Notes: generated by a model from the sequence alone, not told the origin. Shown: positions 1-7,680, counted from the stretch's first letter. The stretch is 19,264 nucleotides of DNA from an uncultured Collinsella sp. (GCA_937989875.1 CALKBO010000008.1:1-19264), one strand, 5' to 3'. Program-made: numbers and translations.

Positions 1-87
1 ATCCGGTCGCACGGAGAGCATTTACCAGTTGACAAAACTATAGGAACACCCCCCTCTTTTGTTTGATAATTGCGAAATTACGGCCAC

Positions 88-1392
88 CTAGTCCATTTCT
101 GCCCTGATGAGGTCGAGGGTGCGCTGGCAGTTTTCGCGGACGGGGCCGAGCATATGCTCGCGCAGGTCCGCCATGCCGGGCAGGTCGGCGTATTCGTCCA
201 TGACCTCTTCCATGCAAATGGGCACCTCGTAGGCGAGGTCCATCATGGTTGCAAAGCAAAACTTCTCGGATAGCCCGGCATCGGTGAGCGTCGCCTCTAG
301 CGCGGGGTCTCCCATACCGTGGTATCGGCGGATAGCGCCTGGACCGATGCGCCCCACACGATTTTCGCCGCCAACGCTCATGGCAAGGCGCGCTTTTCGC
401 CGCATACGTTCGTATGCTAAGCCCGATGCGACATCGTACATGGGTGCGAGCGCCGCGTTTGTGCCTTTGCCTAGGATGAGCGAGTAGTTTTTAGCGTGTG
501 CGTCAGGCGCTCCGATAATGGCGTTATAGAACAACATATAGGTAAAAAGCACAAGATTCATGTGGTGGGGGACTGTGTTAATCAGTCGTTCTTGGATGTC
601 TCGTGTAGTTGGTCCTCCGTCGGCGGTGTATTTCTGGGTTGGCAATACACCGAGTGCCTGGCAAAAGTCCTCCTGATGCAGCCTTTCGATATTTCCGCTG
701 CTATTGACCATTCTGTCGTACCGTTCAACGACGAGCGCAGCTTCGTCTTCAAATGTGCAATAGGAGACGTTGGCAGTTGGAATGCCAACACGCCGAGCTG
801 TTTTCATGCAGACGAATTCGTTTAAGGCCTGATGTTTGAACCCAACGACACCATTTTTGAAGATATGGGTAGTGGGGGATGACCCTAGACATTCGCACCA
901 TTGTCCATCATGCCAAGCTAGTGCAAATTTGCCTTGGTTGCCGCCCAGGGACCAGCTTTCGTTGGAGCCCATCCATGTCTCTCTTTCGTCATCGCGAATT
1001 GCTTTGAGCTTGTGAGCGATTTGAGAATTGGTAAGCGGGCGGTATGCTGAGACCCTGCCGTGGGCGGCATCTAATTGATCGGCTCGACAAAACTGAACGG
1101 CCCCCGCGCAGTCAAGACCGATATGGCACAAGAGGGCGACGGGGTTGTTGGATGCAACGTCATGCTCGGCGGCAATAGCGCGACGCTGCTCTTGGCTGTC
1201 GGGCAAAAGGCCAAATAGGAACGGACGGACGATGTTATGGCCATATGTGCGATTGGAAAGCGGCATTGTTAACGATAGCGGTGCTCCGCGATAGGTTGGG
1301 GCGTATACAAAGCTGCAGAGTCCATGCTCGTCTTGCCGGAGAGTGCCGGCGATTTCGCCACAAATGAGGGTCGCAAGCTCCATTTCTGCCAT
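88..1392 (-). CDS. hipA: HipA-type serine/threonine kinase toxin
   Basis: A 434-residue HipA-family protein kinase, close to the usual length of about 440. In E. coli, HipA phosphorylates GltX and causes growth arrest and persistence. The N-terminal HipA domain spans roughly residues 5-110 and the kinase the rest. Visible motifs are the glycine-rich, autophosphorylated-type loop SLGGNQGKFAL (148-158), a THIFK lysine (K179), VERYDR (222-227), the catalytic DAHAKN (D297, N302) and the metal-binding YDVAS (D320). All key residues are present, so the kinase should be active. The ATG directly follows the stop codon of the upstream HTH gene (TAAATG), which implies translational coupling. In the glycine loop the E of the usual AQEK is replaced by G (NQGK). 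The protein target is unknown. Family assignment is secure; toxicity is inferred from the family. Confidence 0.93.
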   Translation of the reverse strand: MAEMELATLICGEIAGTLRQDEHGLCSFVYAPTYRGAPLSLTMPLSNRTYGHNIVRPFLFGLLPDSQEQRRAIAAEHDVASNNPVALLCHIGLDCAGAVQFCRADQLDAAHGRVSAYRPLTNSQIAHKLKAIRDDERETWMGSNESWSLGGNQGKFALAWHDGQWCECLGSSPTTHIFKNGVVGFKHQALNEFVCMKTARRVGIPTANVSYCTFEDEAALVVERYDRMVNSSGNIERLHQEDFCQALGVLPTQKYTADGGPTTRDIQERLINTVPHHMNLVLFTYMLFYNAIIGAPDAHAKNYSLILGKGTNAALAPMYDVASGLAYERMRRKARLAMSVGGENRVGRIGPGAIRRYHGMGDPALEATLTDAGLSEKFCFATMMDLAYEVPICMEEVMDEYADLPGMADLREHMLGPVRENCQRTLDLIRAEMD

Positions 1393-1824
1393 TTATTTCA
1401 CAACCTTACAGCCAAAGGAGAGGTCTGAAGTGCCGGAAAGGCCTTGCTCGGCTGCGATTTGGGCCAGCAAGGCACCATAGAAAGCTGGCGTTCCTTGTCG
1501 AGCGGGTCGTCTGCCTACGCTTGGCTTTGGCAGGGCATTCGAGTTCGCGATAGGGAGGTCCGCTATCGTCATCGGATGTTCGGAGGGCGATGCGATGGAG
1601 TCGTTATCGCTTTGCGCAAAGAGACCTATGCCGAGTGCGTTAAAGACGGTCAACAGCTTGTCGAGCCGAATGCCCGTGGCATCTCCCAGCTCGAGCGATG
1701 CGAGCAGGCGCTCCGAAACACCGGCCTTATTAGCGAGGGCGGCACGGGTGAGACCCTGAGCCTCGCGTGCCTGGCGCACGTAGATGCCAGCTTGGCGCGG
1801 TGTGGTGATGGGAAGGGTATCCAC
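1393..1824 (-). CDS. hipB: HipB-like XRE-family antitoxin/repressor
   Basis: A 143-residue protein with an XRE/Cro-type helix-turn-helix at about residues 10-65 (RQAREAQGLTRAALANKAGV, then SERLLASLE), as in HipB. It should bind DNA as a dimer, repress the operon and neutralise the HipA kinase encoded immediately downstream. The start is GTG at 1824, with TTAGGAG six bases upstream and an in-frame stop just before it. E. coli HipB has about 88 residues; the extra tail of roughly 60 residues is Pro/Arg/Ala-rich and unassigned. Three repeated TGCA-N6-TGCA sites at 1840-1907 are the likely operators. The HTH and the pairing with hipA are seen directly; the antitoxin role is family inference. Confidence 0.88.
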   Translation of the reverse strand: MDTLPITTPRQAGIYVRQAREAQGLTRAALANKAGVSERLLASLELGDATGIRLDKLLTVFNALGIGLFAQSDNDSIASPSEHPMTIADLPIANSNALPKPSVGRRPARQGTPAFYGALLAQIAAEQGLSGTSDLSFGCKVVK

Positions 1825-1839
1825 GGCGATCTCCTAACG

Positions 1840-1907
1840 TGCAGACTTTTGCATCATAGTATGACATGCAAAAGTCTGCATGAAAAGGCCTCATGCAAAA
1901 CTCTGCA
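1840..1907 (-). promoter_or_regulatory. hipBA promoter with three phased operators
   Basis: Three copies of a 14-bp site, TGCA-N6-TGCA, start at 1840, 1867 and 1894, so the period is exactly 27 bp. Copies 1 and 2 are exact inverted copies of each other: 15-bp arms at 1840-1854 and 1866-1880. Copy 3 (1894-1907) differs from copy 2 by one base. On the minus strand a candidate -10 TACTAT (1861-1856) lies between copies 1 and 2. A weak -35 TTCATG lies 17 bp upstream, between copies 2 and 3. Binding by the HTH protein would therefore cover the promoter. The sequence pattern is certain; the function is inferred. Confidence 0.75.
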
Positions 1908-1915
1908 TGAGGCCT
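1886..1915 (-). terminator. Intrinsic terminator of mntP
   Basis: A perfect 12-bp stem (1886-1897 with 1904-1915, arm AGGCCTCATGCA) and a 6-nt loop lie 29 bases past the mntP stop. On the minus strand the stem runs into TTTTCA. The top of this hairpin is also the third hipBA operator, so a terminator and a repressor site share the same DNA. Confidence 0.7.
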
Positions 1916-1944
1916 CATCCGGACGTTTAGTTTTGAAGGGTGTT

Positions 1945-2523
1945 TTACAGCGCCAAAATCCCCAGATGCTCCAGCAAAATCTTGAGGCCGATGAGGACGA
2001 GCACGACGCCACCCACGATGGTGGCGGGCTTTTCGTAGCGCGCGCCAAAGGTGTGGCCGATCGCTACGCCGGCAACGGAGAAGACAAAGGTCGTGATGCC
2101 AATGAGCGACACGGCGGGAACGATATCGACCGAGAGCGCGGCAAACGAGATGCCCACGGCAAGCGCGTCAATCGAGGTGGCGATGGCAAGGATTAGATAT
2201 TCGCCCAGGTCGATCTTTTCGGCATCCTTGCCGTCGCCTTCGTTCTCGTCCTCAGTAAAGGCTTCCCACAGCATCTTGCCGCCGATAAAGGCGAGCAGGA
2301 TAAAGGCGATCCAGTGGTCGATGGGGCTGATGATGCCCATGAACTGGCTACCAAGGGCCCACCCAATTACGGGCATGCCGGCCTGGAAACCGCCAAAGAA
2401 CAGGCCGAGTATCACGGCGACCTTAAGGTTGATCCTTTTCATGCCAAGGCCCTTGCAGATGGATACGGCAAAAGCGTCCATAGAAAGGCCGATAGCGAGC
2501 AACACAAGCTCTGCGAGTCCCAT
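1945..2523 (-). CDS. mntP: Manganese efflux pump MntP
   Basis: A 192-residue membrane protein of the MntP (DUF204) family, which exports Mn2+ and protects against manganese overload. It has about six hydrophobic segments in two related halves. Each half carries the family's acidic membrane motif: SMDAFAVS (D16) in the first and SIDALAVG in the second. A charged Asp/Glu/Lys-rich cytoplasmic loop (EDENEGDGKD) separates them. The ATG at 2523 was chosen because the protein then begins as family members do (MGLAELVLLAIGLSMDAF) and GAGGGAG lies just upstream. A longer in-frame reading to 2676 would run through the riboswitch and is rejected. Expression is probably switched on by Mn2+ through the upstream RNA element. 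The gene is not functionally tied to hipBA downstream. Confidence 0.95.
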   Translation of the reverse strand: MGLAELVLLAIGLSMDAFAVSICKGLGMKRINLKVAVILGLFFGGFQAGMPVIGWALGSQFMGIISPIDHWIAFILLAFIGGKMLWEAFTEDENEGDGKDAEKIDLGEYLILAIATSIDALAVGISFAALSVDIVPAVSLIGITTFVFSVAGVAIGHTFGARYEKPATIVGGVVLVLIGLKILLEHLGILAL

Positions 2524-2566
2524 AGTCTGGCTCCCTCTCTGCGGGCGGGCCCGCGTGTACCTCTTG

Positions 2567-2707
2567 GGGGAGTAACAAAAAAGACCCGTGGCGTACGCGT
2601 TGCGCGCACAGCCACGAGTCTCGTTCATTAAGGCAAGCCAGGCCGCATCGGCCAGTGTGTTGACTTGCCGCGCCACCGGAGGCGAACCCGATCACGCGAC
2701 TACTCCC
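2567..2707 (-). promoter_or_regulatory. yybP-ykoY manganese riboswitch
   Basis: The minus-strand leader of mntP shows the yybP-ykoY pattern. There is GGGAGTAG at the 5' end (2707-2700) and the conserved GTCAACACACTGG block (2664-2652). GAACGAGAC precedes a hairpin with 10-bp arms (2620-2611 with 2592-2583), followed by T6 (2582-2577). The 5' GGGAGTA can pair with TACTCCC at 2574-2568 to close the element. This class senses Mn2+ and is known upstream of mntP in other bacteria. The hairpin plus T6 could be a transcription terminator. The assignment comes from remembered consensus, not a covariance search. Confidence 0.88.
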
Positions 2708-2869
2708 TCATTTATGCGAATCCCGATGCTACCACATGAACAGCTGATTTGGGTTGGGCTCTCAGCTGTGTTCGCTCATTCTGTAAGCATCGGATTTCGC
2801 AAGCGCCGCAGGGACAAACCGTGAGAAACTATTTAGCGTTTATGGAGCGTATACGATGGGAGCGATGCC

Positions 2870-3937
2870 TTGGATAAGAACGAGCTGCAAAAGCGTATGG
2901 AACAGGCCATCCGCCTGACGGCACCTGGTCAGCCGATCCGCACCGCCCTCGACATGATCATCGCCGGTCACCTGGGCGCCCTTATCTGCGTCGGCGACAC
3001 CGAAAACGTGCTCGCTGCCGGTAACGACGGCTTCCCGCTCAACATTTCGTTTACCTCGAACCGCCTGTTCGAGCTTTCCAAGATGGACGGCGCCATCGTT
3101 ATCGATGGCGACCTCACCCAGATCCTGCGCGCCAACTTCCACCTCAATCCCGATCCCTCGCTCGCCACGAGTGAGACGGGCATGCGTCACCGTACTGCCG
3201 CTCGCATGTCGGTGCTCACCGATGCCATCGTGATCTCGGTTTCGGCTCGTCGCGCCGTCGTCAACGTGTACGTCCACGGCAAGAGCTACGAGATCCAGCC
3301 CGTCACCACCATCATGAGCTCGGTCAACCAGCTCGTCGCCACGCTCCAGACTACCCGTCAGTCGCTCGATCGCTCCCTGCTGCGCCTGACGGCCCTCGAG
3401 CTCGACGACTACGTCACACTCGCCGACATTACCGGTATTTTCTCGAGCTTCGAGATCATGCAGCAGGCAAAGACCGAGCTTAAGGATTGCATTGTCAAGC
3501 TGGGTAACCAGGGTAAGCTCGTGCAGATGCAGCTCGAGCAGCTCGCGGGCTCCAGCATGGATACCGAATACGACTTGATGATCCGCGACTACGCGAGCGA
3601 TTCCTCTGAGGCCAACGCCGAGAAGATTCGCGCCGAGCTGAGCCGTATGACGCCTAAGGACCTGTCCGACCCGCAGCACGTGGCGGCAGTTCTGGGCTAT
3701 GACGACTTGGACGAGGACTCCGTCATGACGCCGCTGGGCCTGCGCACGCTTTCGCGCGTGTCCGTCGTGCGCGACGGCGTGGCCGAGAAGATCGTCGACG
3801 AGTACGGCTCGCTGCAGGAGCTCATGGACGACATCAGCGAGGATCCGGAGCGCTTGGGCGACTTTGGCGTCAACAACCCTGCCATTCTTGCGGACTCGCT
3901 GTACCGCATGAAGGGCACCAAACAGGGGAACGCATAA
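2870..3937 (+). CDS. disA: DNA integrity scanning diadenylate cyclase DisA
   Basis: A 355-residue DisA, which condenses two ATP into cyclic di-AMP and scans DNA for branched damage intermediates. The N-terminal DAC domain (about 1-145) carries the catalytic DGA (73-75) and RHR (106-108) motifs intact. A helical linker follows, then a C-terminal helix-hairpin-helix DNA-binding region (about 285-350, including LGLRTLSRVSVV). The start is TTG at 2870, chosen because GGGAG lies seven bases upstream. The frame stays open back only to 2837 and contains no ATG or GTG there. The stop overlaps the ispD start (TAATG), so the two are translationally coupled. disA beside ispD/ispF is known in other actinobacteria and in Firmicutes. 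No clear promoter was recognised in 2713-2869. Confidence 0.95.
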   Translation: MDKNELQKRMEQAIRLTAPGQPIRTALDMIIAGHLGALICVGDTENVLAAGNDGFPLNISFTSNRLFELSKMDGAIVIDGDLTQILRANFHLNPDPSLATSETGMRHRTAARMSVLTDAIVISVSARRAVVNVYVHGKSYEIQPVTTIMSSVNQLVATLQTTRQSLDRSLLRLTALELDDYVTLADITGIFSSFEIMQQAKTELKDCIVKLGNQGKLVQMQLEQLAGSSMDTEYDLMIRDYASDSSEANAEKIRAELSRMTPKDLSDPQHVAAVLGYDDLDEDSVMTPLGLRTLSRVSVVRDGVAEKIVDEYGSLQELMDDISEDPERLGDFGVNNPAILADSLYRMKGTKQGNA

Positions 3938-4665
3938 TGGCGCCCGTATGCGCCGTGGTCGTTGCCGGCGGCAGCGGCCAGCGCTTTGGAAATCCCGGCG
4001 GCAAGCAGCTCGTTAATGTGGCGGGCCGTCCGCTCATGAGCTGGTCCATCCGCGCGTTCGATCGTAGCGATAAGGTCGGCCATATCGTCGTGGTTTGCCC
4101 TGCCGAGCGCCGTGCCGAGATGCGCCGCCTGGCCATCGACCCGTTTGACTATGACACGCCCATCAGCTTTGCCGATGCCGGCGATACCCGTCAGGATTCC
4201 ACCCGTGCCGGCGTGCATGCGGTTCCGGCGGGTTTCGAATATGTCGCCATCCACGACGGCGCTCGTCCGCTCATTACGACCGAGGCCATCGACCACGCTA
4301 TCGACGTGCTCGTGAGCGACCGTGCCCTCGACGGTGTCGTGTGCGGTCAGCCCGCGATCGACACGCTCAAGATCGTTGACGGCGATAATATCGTCGAGAC
4401 GCCGCCGCGTGAGCTCTACTGGGCAGCGCAGACGCCGCAGATCTTTAGCGTCGATGCTATGAAGCGCGCCCACGCTGCAGCCATTGCCGAGGGCTTTATC
4501 GGTACCGATGATTCGTCGCTGGTCGAGCGCATGGGTGGGCGCGTCCGCTGCGTCCAGAGCCCACGCGATAACCTTAAGGTGACGGTGCCCGAGGACCTGC
4601 GTCCCGTAACCGCGATTCTGCTTGGCCGCATGGCCGAGGGAGAGGACCTTCCCCATGTTCAGTAA
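3937..4665 (+). CDS. ispD: 2-C-methyl-D-erythritol 4-phosphate cytidylyltransferase
   Basis: A 242-residue IspD, third enzyme of the MEP isoprenoid pathway: it joins MEP and CTP to give CDP-ME. The N-terminal nucleotide-binding loop AGGSGQRFG (10-18) with K23 matches the family. So do the substrate-site block VAIHDGARPL and the later TPQIF segment. Length is normal (about 230-240). The ATG shares a base with the disA stop, and the end overlaps ispF by 11 bases, giving disA-ispD-ispF as one coupled message. No defect is visible. Confidence 0.95.
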   Translation: MAPVCAVVVAGGSGQRFGNPGGKQLVNVAGRPLMSWSIRAFDRSDKVGHIVVVCPAERRAEMRRLAIDPFDYDTPISFADAGDTRQDSTRAGVHAVPAGFEYVAIHDGARPLITTEAIDHAIDVLVSDRALDGVVCGQPAIDTLKIVDGDNIVETPPRELYWAAQTPQIFSVDAMKRAHAAAIAEGFIGTDDSSLVERMGGRVRCVQSPRDNLKVTVPEDLRPVTAILLGRMAEGEDLPHVQ

Positions 4666-5149
4666 CCTGCGCATTGGCCATGGCTACGACGTTCACCGTC
4701 TGGTGGAGGGGCGTCGATGTATCATCGGCGGTGTCGACATTCCCTACGAGCGCGGCCTGCTGGGCCACTCGGATGCCGATGTGCTCGCGCACGCCTTGGC
4801 CGACGCTATTCTGGGCGCCTGCCGCGGGGGAGACATCGGCAAGCTATTCCCCGATACCGACCCCGCCTATGAGGGTGCCGATTCGATGGTGCTGCTCGCT
4901 CGCGTGATGGACTATGCGCGCGAGCTGGGCTTCGAGTTTGTCGATGCCGATTGCACCATTGCCTGTCAGCAACCCAAGATCACCCCGCACCGCGATGCCA
5001 TGCGCGCCAACCTTGCCCATGCCCTGGGCGTTGACGTCGAAAACGTGGGCGTCGCCGCCACTACGACCGAAAAGCTCGGTTGGGAAGGCCAGGGCGAGGG
5101 AATCGGCGCCTGGGCCGTCTGCCTGCTACAGAAAACCGTTAAGGAGTAA
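4655..5149 (+). CDS. ispF: 2-C-methyl-D-erythritol 2,4-cyclodiphosphate synthase
   Basis: A 164-residue IspF, which cyclises CDP-ME 2-phosphate to MEcPP with loss of CMP in the MEP pathway. It works as a trimer with a zinc site. The zinc ligands appear as D12 and H14 (GYDVH) and H46 (LAHAL). The substrate-contacting GHSDADV block and the C-terminal TTTEKLGWEGQGEGI signature are intact. The ATG at 4655 lies inside the end of ispD and is preceded by GGGAGAGGACC. The longer TTG-initiated reading from 4622 would add residues unlike the family. ispD and ispF are separate genes here, not the fused IspDF of some bacteria. Confidence 0.96.
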   Translation: MFSNLRIGHGYDVHRLVEGRRCIIGGVDIPYERGLLGHSDADVLAHALADAILGACRGGDIGKLFPDTDPAYEGADSMVLLARVMDYARELGFEFVDADCTIACQQPKITPHRDAMRANLAHALGVDVENVGVAATTTEKLGWEGQGEGIGAWAVCLLQKTVKE

Positions 5150-5152
5150 CGA

Positions 5153-6619
5153 ATGCGTATCTATAACAGCGCTACCCATAAAAAGGAAGAGTTCCAGCCC
5201 ATCGAGTCCGGCAAGGTCCGCATGTACGTGTGCGGCCCCACGGTCTACGACAACATCCACATCGGCAATGCCCGCACGTTCATCAGCTTTGACGTGATTC
5301 GTCGCTGGCTCATCGCGAGCGGCTACGAGGTCACGTTCGCCCAGAACCTCACCGATGTCGACGACAAGATCATCAAGCGCGCCAACGAGCAGGGCCGTAC
5401 GGCTGCCGAGGTCGCGACGGAGTTCTCCGACAAGTTCATCGGCGTCATGCGCGCCGCCAACGTGCTCGATCCCGATGTGCGTCCCCGCGCCACCAAGGAG
5501 ATCGGCCCCATGATCGCCATGATCAAGACGCTTATCGAGCAGGGCCACGCTTACGCAGCCGATAACGGCGATGTGTACTTTGCCGTGCGCAGCGATCCCA
5601 ACTATGGTCAGGTCTCGGGCCGCAACATCGATGACCTTATGGTTGGCGCGCGCATCGAGGAGAACGAGGACAAGAACGACCCGCTCGACTTTGCCCTGTG
5701 GAAGGCCGCCAAGCCCGGCGAGCCCAGCTGGCCGAGCCCCTGGGGCGAGGGCCGTCCCGGTTGGCACACCGAGTGCGCCGCCATGGTGCATCGCTACCTG
5801 GGCACTCCGATCGACATCCACGGCGGCGGGTCCGACCTTGCCTTCCCGCATCACGAGAACGAGTGCGCCCAGGCCACCTGCGCCTGGCACCAGGGCTTCT
5901 CCAACACCTGGATGCACACGGGCATGCTGCTGGTAGACGGCGAGAAGATGTCCAAGTCGCTCGGCAACTTCTTTACGCTGGCCGAGGTCCTCGAGCAGCA
6001 CTCCGCTGCCGCCCTGCGCCTGCTGATGCTGCAGACGAGCTATCGCTCGCCGCTCGACTTTTCTTGGGAGCGCCTGGAGGGTGCCGAGAACTCGCTCACG
6101 CGTATCGCCGGTACGGTCGAGAACCTGCGCTGGGCCGCGAACCATGCGACGGCCGACGCCGATGCGGCTGCCGCCGAGGCGTTTGCCGCCAAGGCCGCCG
6201 AGACTCGTGCCGCCTTTAAGGAGTGCATGGACGACGACTTTAACACCGCTGGTGCCATGGGTGCCGTCTTTGGCTTTGTGACCGAGTGCAACCAGTACCT
6301 GGAGCAGGCGGGCGACGCTGCCGACAAGGCCGCCGCGCTTGCCGCCGCCGACACGCTGGCCGAGCTGCTCGATACGCTTGGCGTTGAGCTCCCCGAGCCC
6401 AAGGTCGAGTTGCCGCTGGGCCTGCTGGGCGTTGCCGCCGGTTTGGTTGCCTACACGGGTGACGACGTGGACGAGGCCGCTGCCAAGATTCTCGAGGCCC
6501 GCGCCGAGGCCCGCGCCGCCAAGAACTGGGATCTGGCCGACGCCATCCGCGACCAGCTCAAGGACCTGGGCCTGACGATCGAGGATACTGCCGCCGGCAC
6601 CCGTATTAAGAGTCTCTAG
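5153..6619 (+). CDS. cysS: Cysteinyl-tRNA synthetase
   Basis: A 488-residue class I aminoacyl-tRNA synthetase that charges tRNA-Cys in the cytoplasm. C27 in YVCGPTVYD is the first zinc ligand, and GWHTECAAM carries the second cysteine. The ATP-site HIGH motif appears as HIGN (36-39), usual for CysRS, and KMSKS is at 265-269. The DALR-type tRNA-binding domain fills the C-terminal third, including an Ala-rich stretch. The ATG lies three bases after the ispF stop, and its AAGGAG lies in the last codons of ispF, so the operon continues. ispD-ispF-cysS-rlmB is a common order in Gram-positive bacteria. Confidence 0.96.
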   Translation: MRIYNSATHKKEEFQPIESGKVRMYVCGPTVYDNIHIGNARTFISFDVIRRWLIASGYEVTFAQNLTDVDDKIIKRANEQGRTAAEVATEFSDKFIGVMRAANVLDPDVRPRATKEIGPMIAMIKTLIEQGHAYAADNGDVYFAVRSDPNYGQVSGRNIDDLMVGARIEENEDKNDPLDFALWKAAKPGEPSWPSPWGEGRPGWHTECAAMVHRYLGTPIDIHGGGSDLAFPHHENECAQATCAWHQGFSNTWMHTGMLLVDGEKMSKSLGNFFTLAEVLEQHSAAALRLLMLQTSYRSPLDFSWERLEGAENSLTRIAGTVENLRWAANHATADADAAAAEAFAAKAAETRAAFKECMDDDFNTAGAMGAVFGFVTECNQYLEQAGDAADKAAALAAADTLAELLDTLGVELPEPKVELPLGLLGVAAGLVAYTGDDVDEAAAKILEARAEARAAKNWDLADAIRDQLKDLGLTIEDTAAGTRIKSL

Positions 6620-6624
6620 TATTT

Positions 6625-6729
6625 GTTGACCGTTCGAGGTGCGGCAGATTGCCTTGAAAGAGAAGGGCATAGACCTGGTGGTCATGCCCGACGATTGAAA
6701 GGCAAGATGCCGTGGCTCGGACGGTCGAT
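6625..6729 (+). ncRNA. Long nested hairpin RNA before rlmB
   Basis: Almost the whole cysS-rlmB gap folds into one nested stem. P1 pairs 6625-6638 with 6716-6729 (core GACCGTTCGAG with CTCGGACGGTC, one G-U). A 2x2 loop (GT/GG) follows. P2 pairs 6641-6646 with 6708-6713. A tandem GA/GA loop (6647-6648, 6706-6707) is followed by P3, 6649-6655 with 6699-6705, perfect. A 9x9 purine-rich loop (6656-6664, 6690-6698) leads to P4, GGGCAT with ATGCCC. Last come a bulged A, then GACC-TGGT-GGTC at the tip. No U-tract follows, so it is not a simple terminator. It may be a cis-regulator of rlmB, a processing site, or a known but unrecognised family such as the Collinsella-1 motif. Confidence 0.6.
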
Positions 6730-6762
6730 TCTTGTTCGTTATCTATTTAAGGAGGCCGTTTT

Positions 6763-7677
6763 ATGGCCGACAATCGCAAGCGTGCGCCTCGTGGCGGCAA
6801 GCAAGCCGCTTCTGGCTCGCGTCCGATTCGCCGCAACGACCGCGCTGCCACTTCCAAGGGCCAGCGCGAGCGCTCCCAGGCCGCACGTCCTCAGCGCGAT
6901 CGCAACCGCGACAACGTTCAGGTCCCCAAGGGCGAGTTTATCGAAGGCCGCCGTGCTGCCGCCGAGGCGCTGCGCACTGGTTTTCCCGTCAAGTGCGCGC
7001 TCATCGCCGAGGGCGGGGAGCGCGATGCCGCCCTGTCTCGTCTGGTCGATGACCTCAACGCCGCCGGTGTCCGCATTAAGTATGTGCCGCGTGCGCAGCT
7101 CGATGCGCTGTCGAGCCATGGCGCTCACCAGGGCATTGCGCTCGAGGTTGGTAACTTCCCTTACGCTGATGTTGCCGATATCCTCGACCGCGCGGGCGAC
7201 GGTCCGGCGCTTGTCGTTGTGCTCGACCATGTGACCGACGACGGCAACTTTGGTGCCATCGTGCGCTCCGCCGAGGTTGTGGGCGCGGCCGGCGTCATCA
7301 TCGCCAACAAGCGTGCCGCCGGCGTGACGGTGGGCAGCTACAAGACCTCAGCCGGCGCCGCCATGCATCTGCCTATCGCGCAGGTTCCCAATATCGCCCG
7401 TGCACTCGACGACCTCAAGGCCGCTGGTTTTTGGGTGGGCGGTGCCTCCGAGCACGCCGAGGGCAGTTGCTGGGATGCTCCCTTCGAAGGTCGCGTGGCA
7501 CTCGTCATGGGTTCCGAGGGCGACGGCATCTCGCGTCTGGTGCTCGAGAAATGCGACTTTTTGACCAAGCTTCCCCAGCGCGGCATGACCGAGAGCCTCA
7601 ATGTTGCCCAGGCGACTACGGCCCTCTGCTTTGAGTGGCTGCGCCGCAACGCCGGCGAGCTCATGGGGGAGGAGTAG
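6763..7677 (+). CDS. rlmB: 23S rRNA 2'-O-ribose guanosine methyltransferase, RlmB/TrmH family
   Basis: A 304-residue SpoU/TrmH-class methyltransferase. By family and context it is RlmB, which 2'-O-methylates the P-loop guanosine of 23S rRNA (G2251 in E. coli) using SAM. A basic, low-complexity tail of about 60 residues precedes the substrate-binding domain (EGRRAAAEALRTG and on). The knotted SPOUT domain shows motif 1 (DDGNFGAIVRSAE, about 158-171), motif 2 (LVMGSEGDGIS, 247-257) and motif 3 (MTESLNVAQATT, about 275-286). The ATG is preceded by AAGGAGG at seven bases. A TrmH-family enzyme with another target is possible. The structured RNA just upstream may control it. Confidence 0.88.
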   Translation: MADNRKRAPRGGKQAASGSRPIRRNDRAATSKGQRERSQAARPQRDRNRDNVQVPKGEFIEGRRAAAEALRTGFPVKCALIAEGGERDAALSRLVDDLNAAGVRIKYVPRAQLDALSSHGAHQGIALEVGNFPYADVADILDRAGDGPALVVVLDHVTDDGNFGAIVRSAEVVGAAGVIIANKRAAGVTVGSYKTSAGAAMHLPIAQVPNIARALDDLKAAGFWVGGASEHAEGSCWDAPFEGRVALVMGSEGDGISRLVLEKCDFLTKLPQRGMTESLNVAQATTALCFEWLRRNAGELMGEE

Positions 7678-7680
7678 CGC

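Noticed and set aside
28..33. TTGACA near the window start as a promoter
   Set aside because: No -10 at a workable distance and no plus-strand gene follows.
1444..2196. 250-codon plus-strand open frame
   Set aside because: It runs opposite hipB, the hipBA operators and the mntP end, with no ribosome binding site or recognisable domain.
2524..2676. N-terminal extension of mntP
   Set aside because: It would translate the riboswitch and its terminator-like hairpin, and it lacks family similarity.
2842..2877. Short leader peptide (ATG at 2842) overlapping the disA start
   Set aside because: Eleven codons without a convincing ribosome binding site; probably chance.
5126..6685. 519-codon minus-strand open frame opposite cysS
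   Set aside because: Shadow of a GC-rich coding strand; low-complexity Gly/Leu/Val/Ala product without family features. The same applies at 2840-3679, 3697-4674, 15103-16347 and 17512-18963.
6625..6729. T-box or simple rho-independent terminator for cysS
   Set aside because: No T-box sequence, the element lies after cysS, and no U-tract follows the stem.
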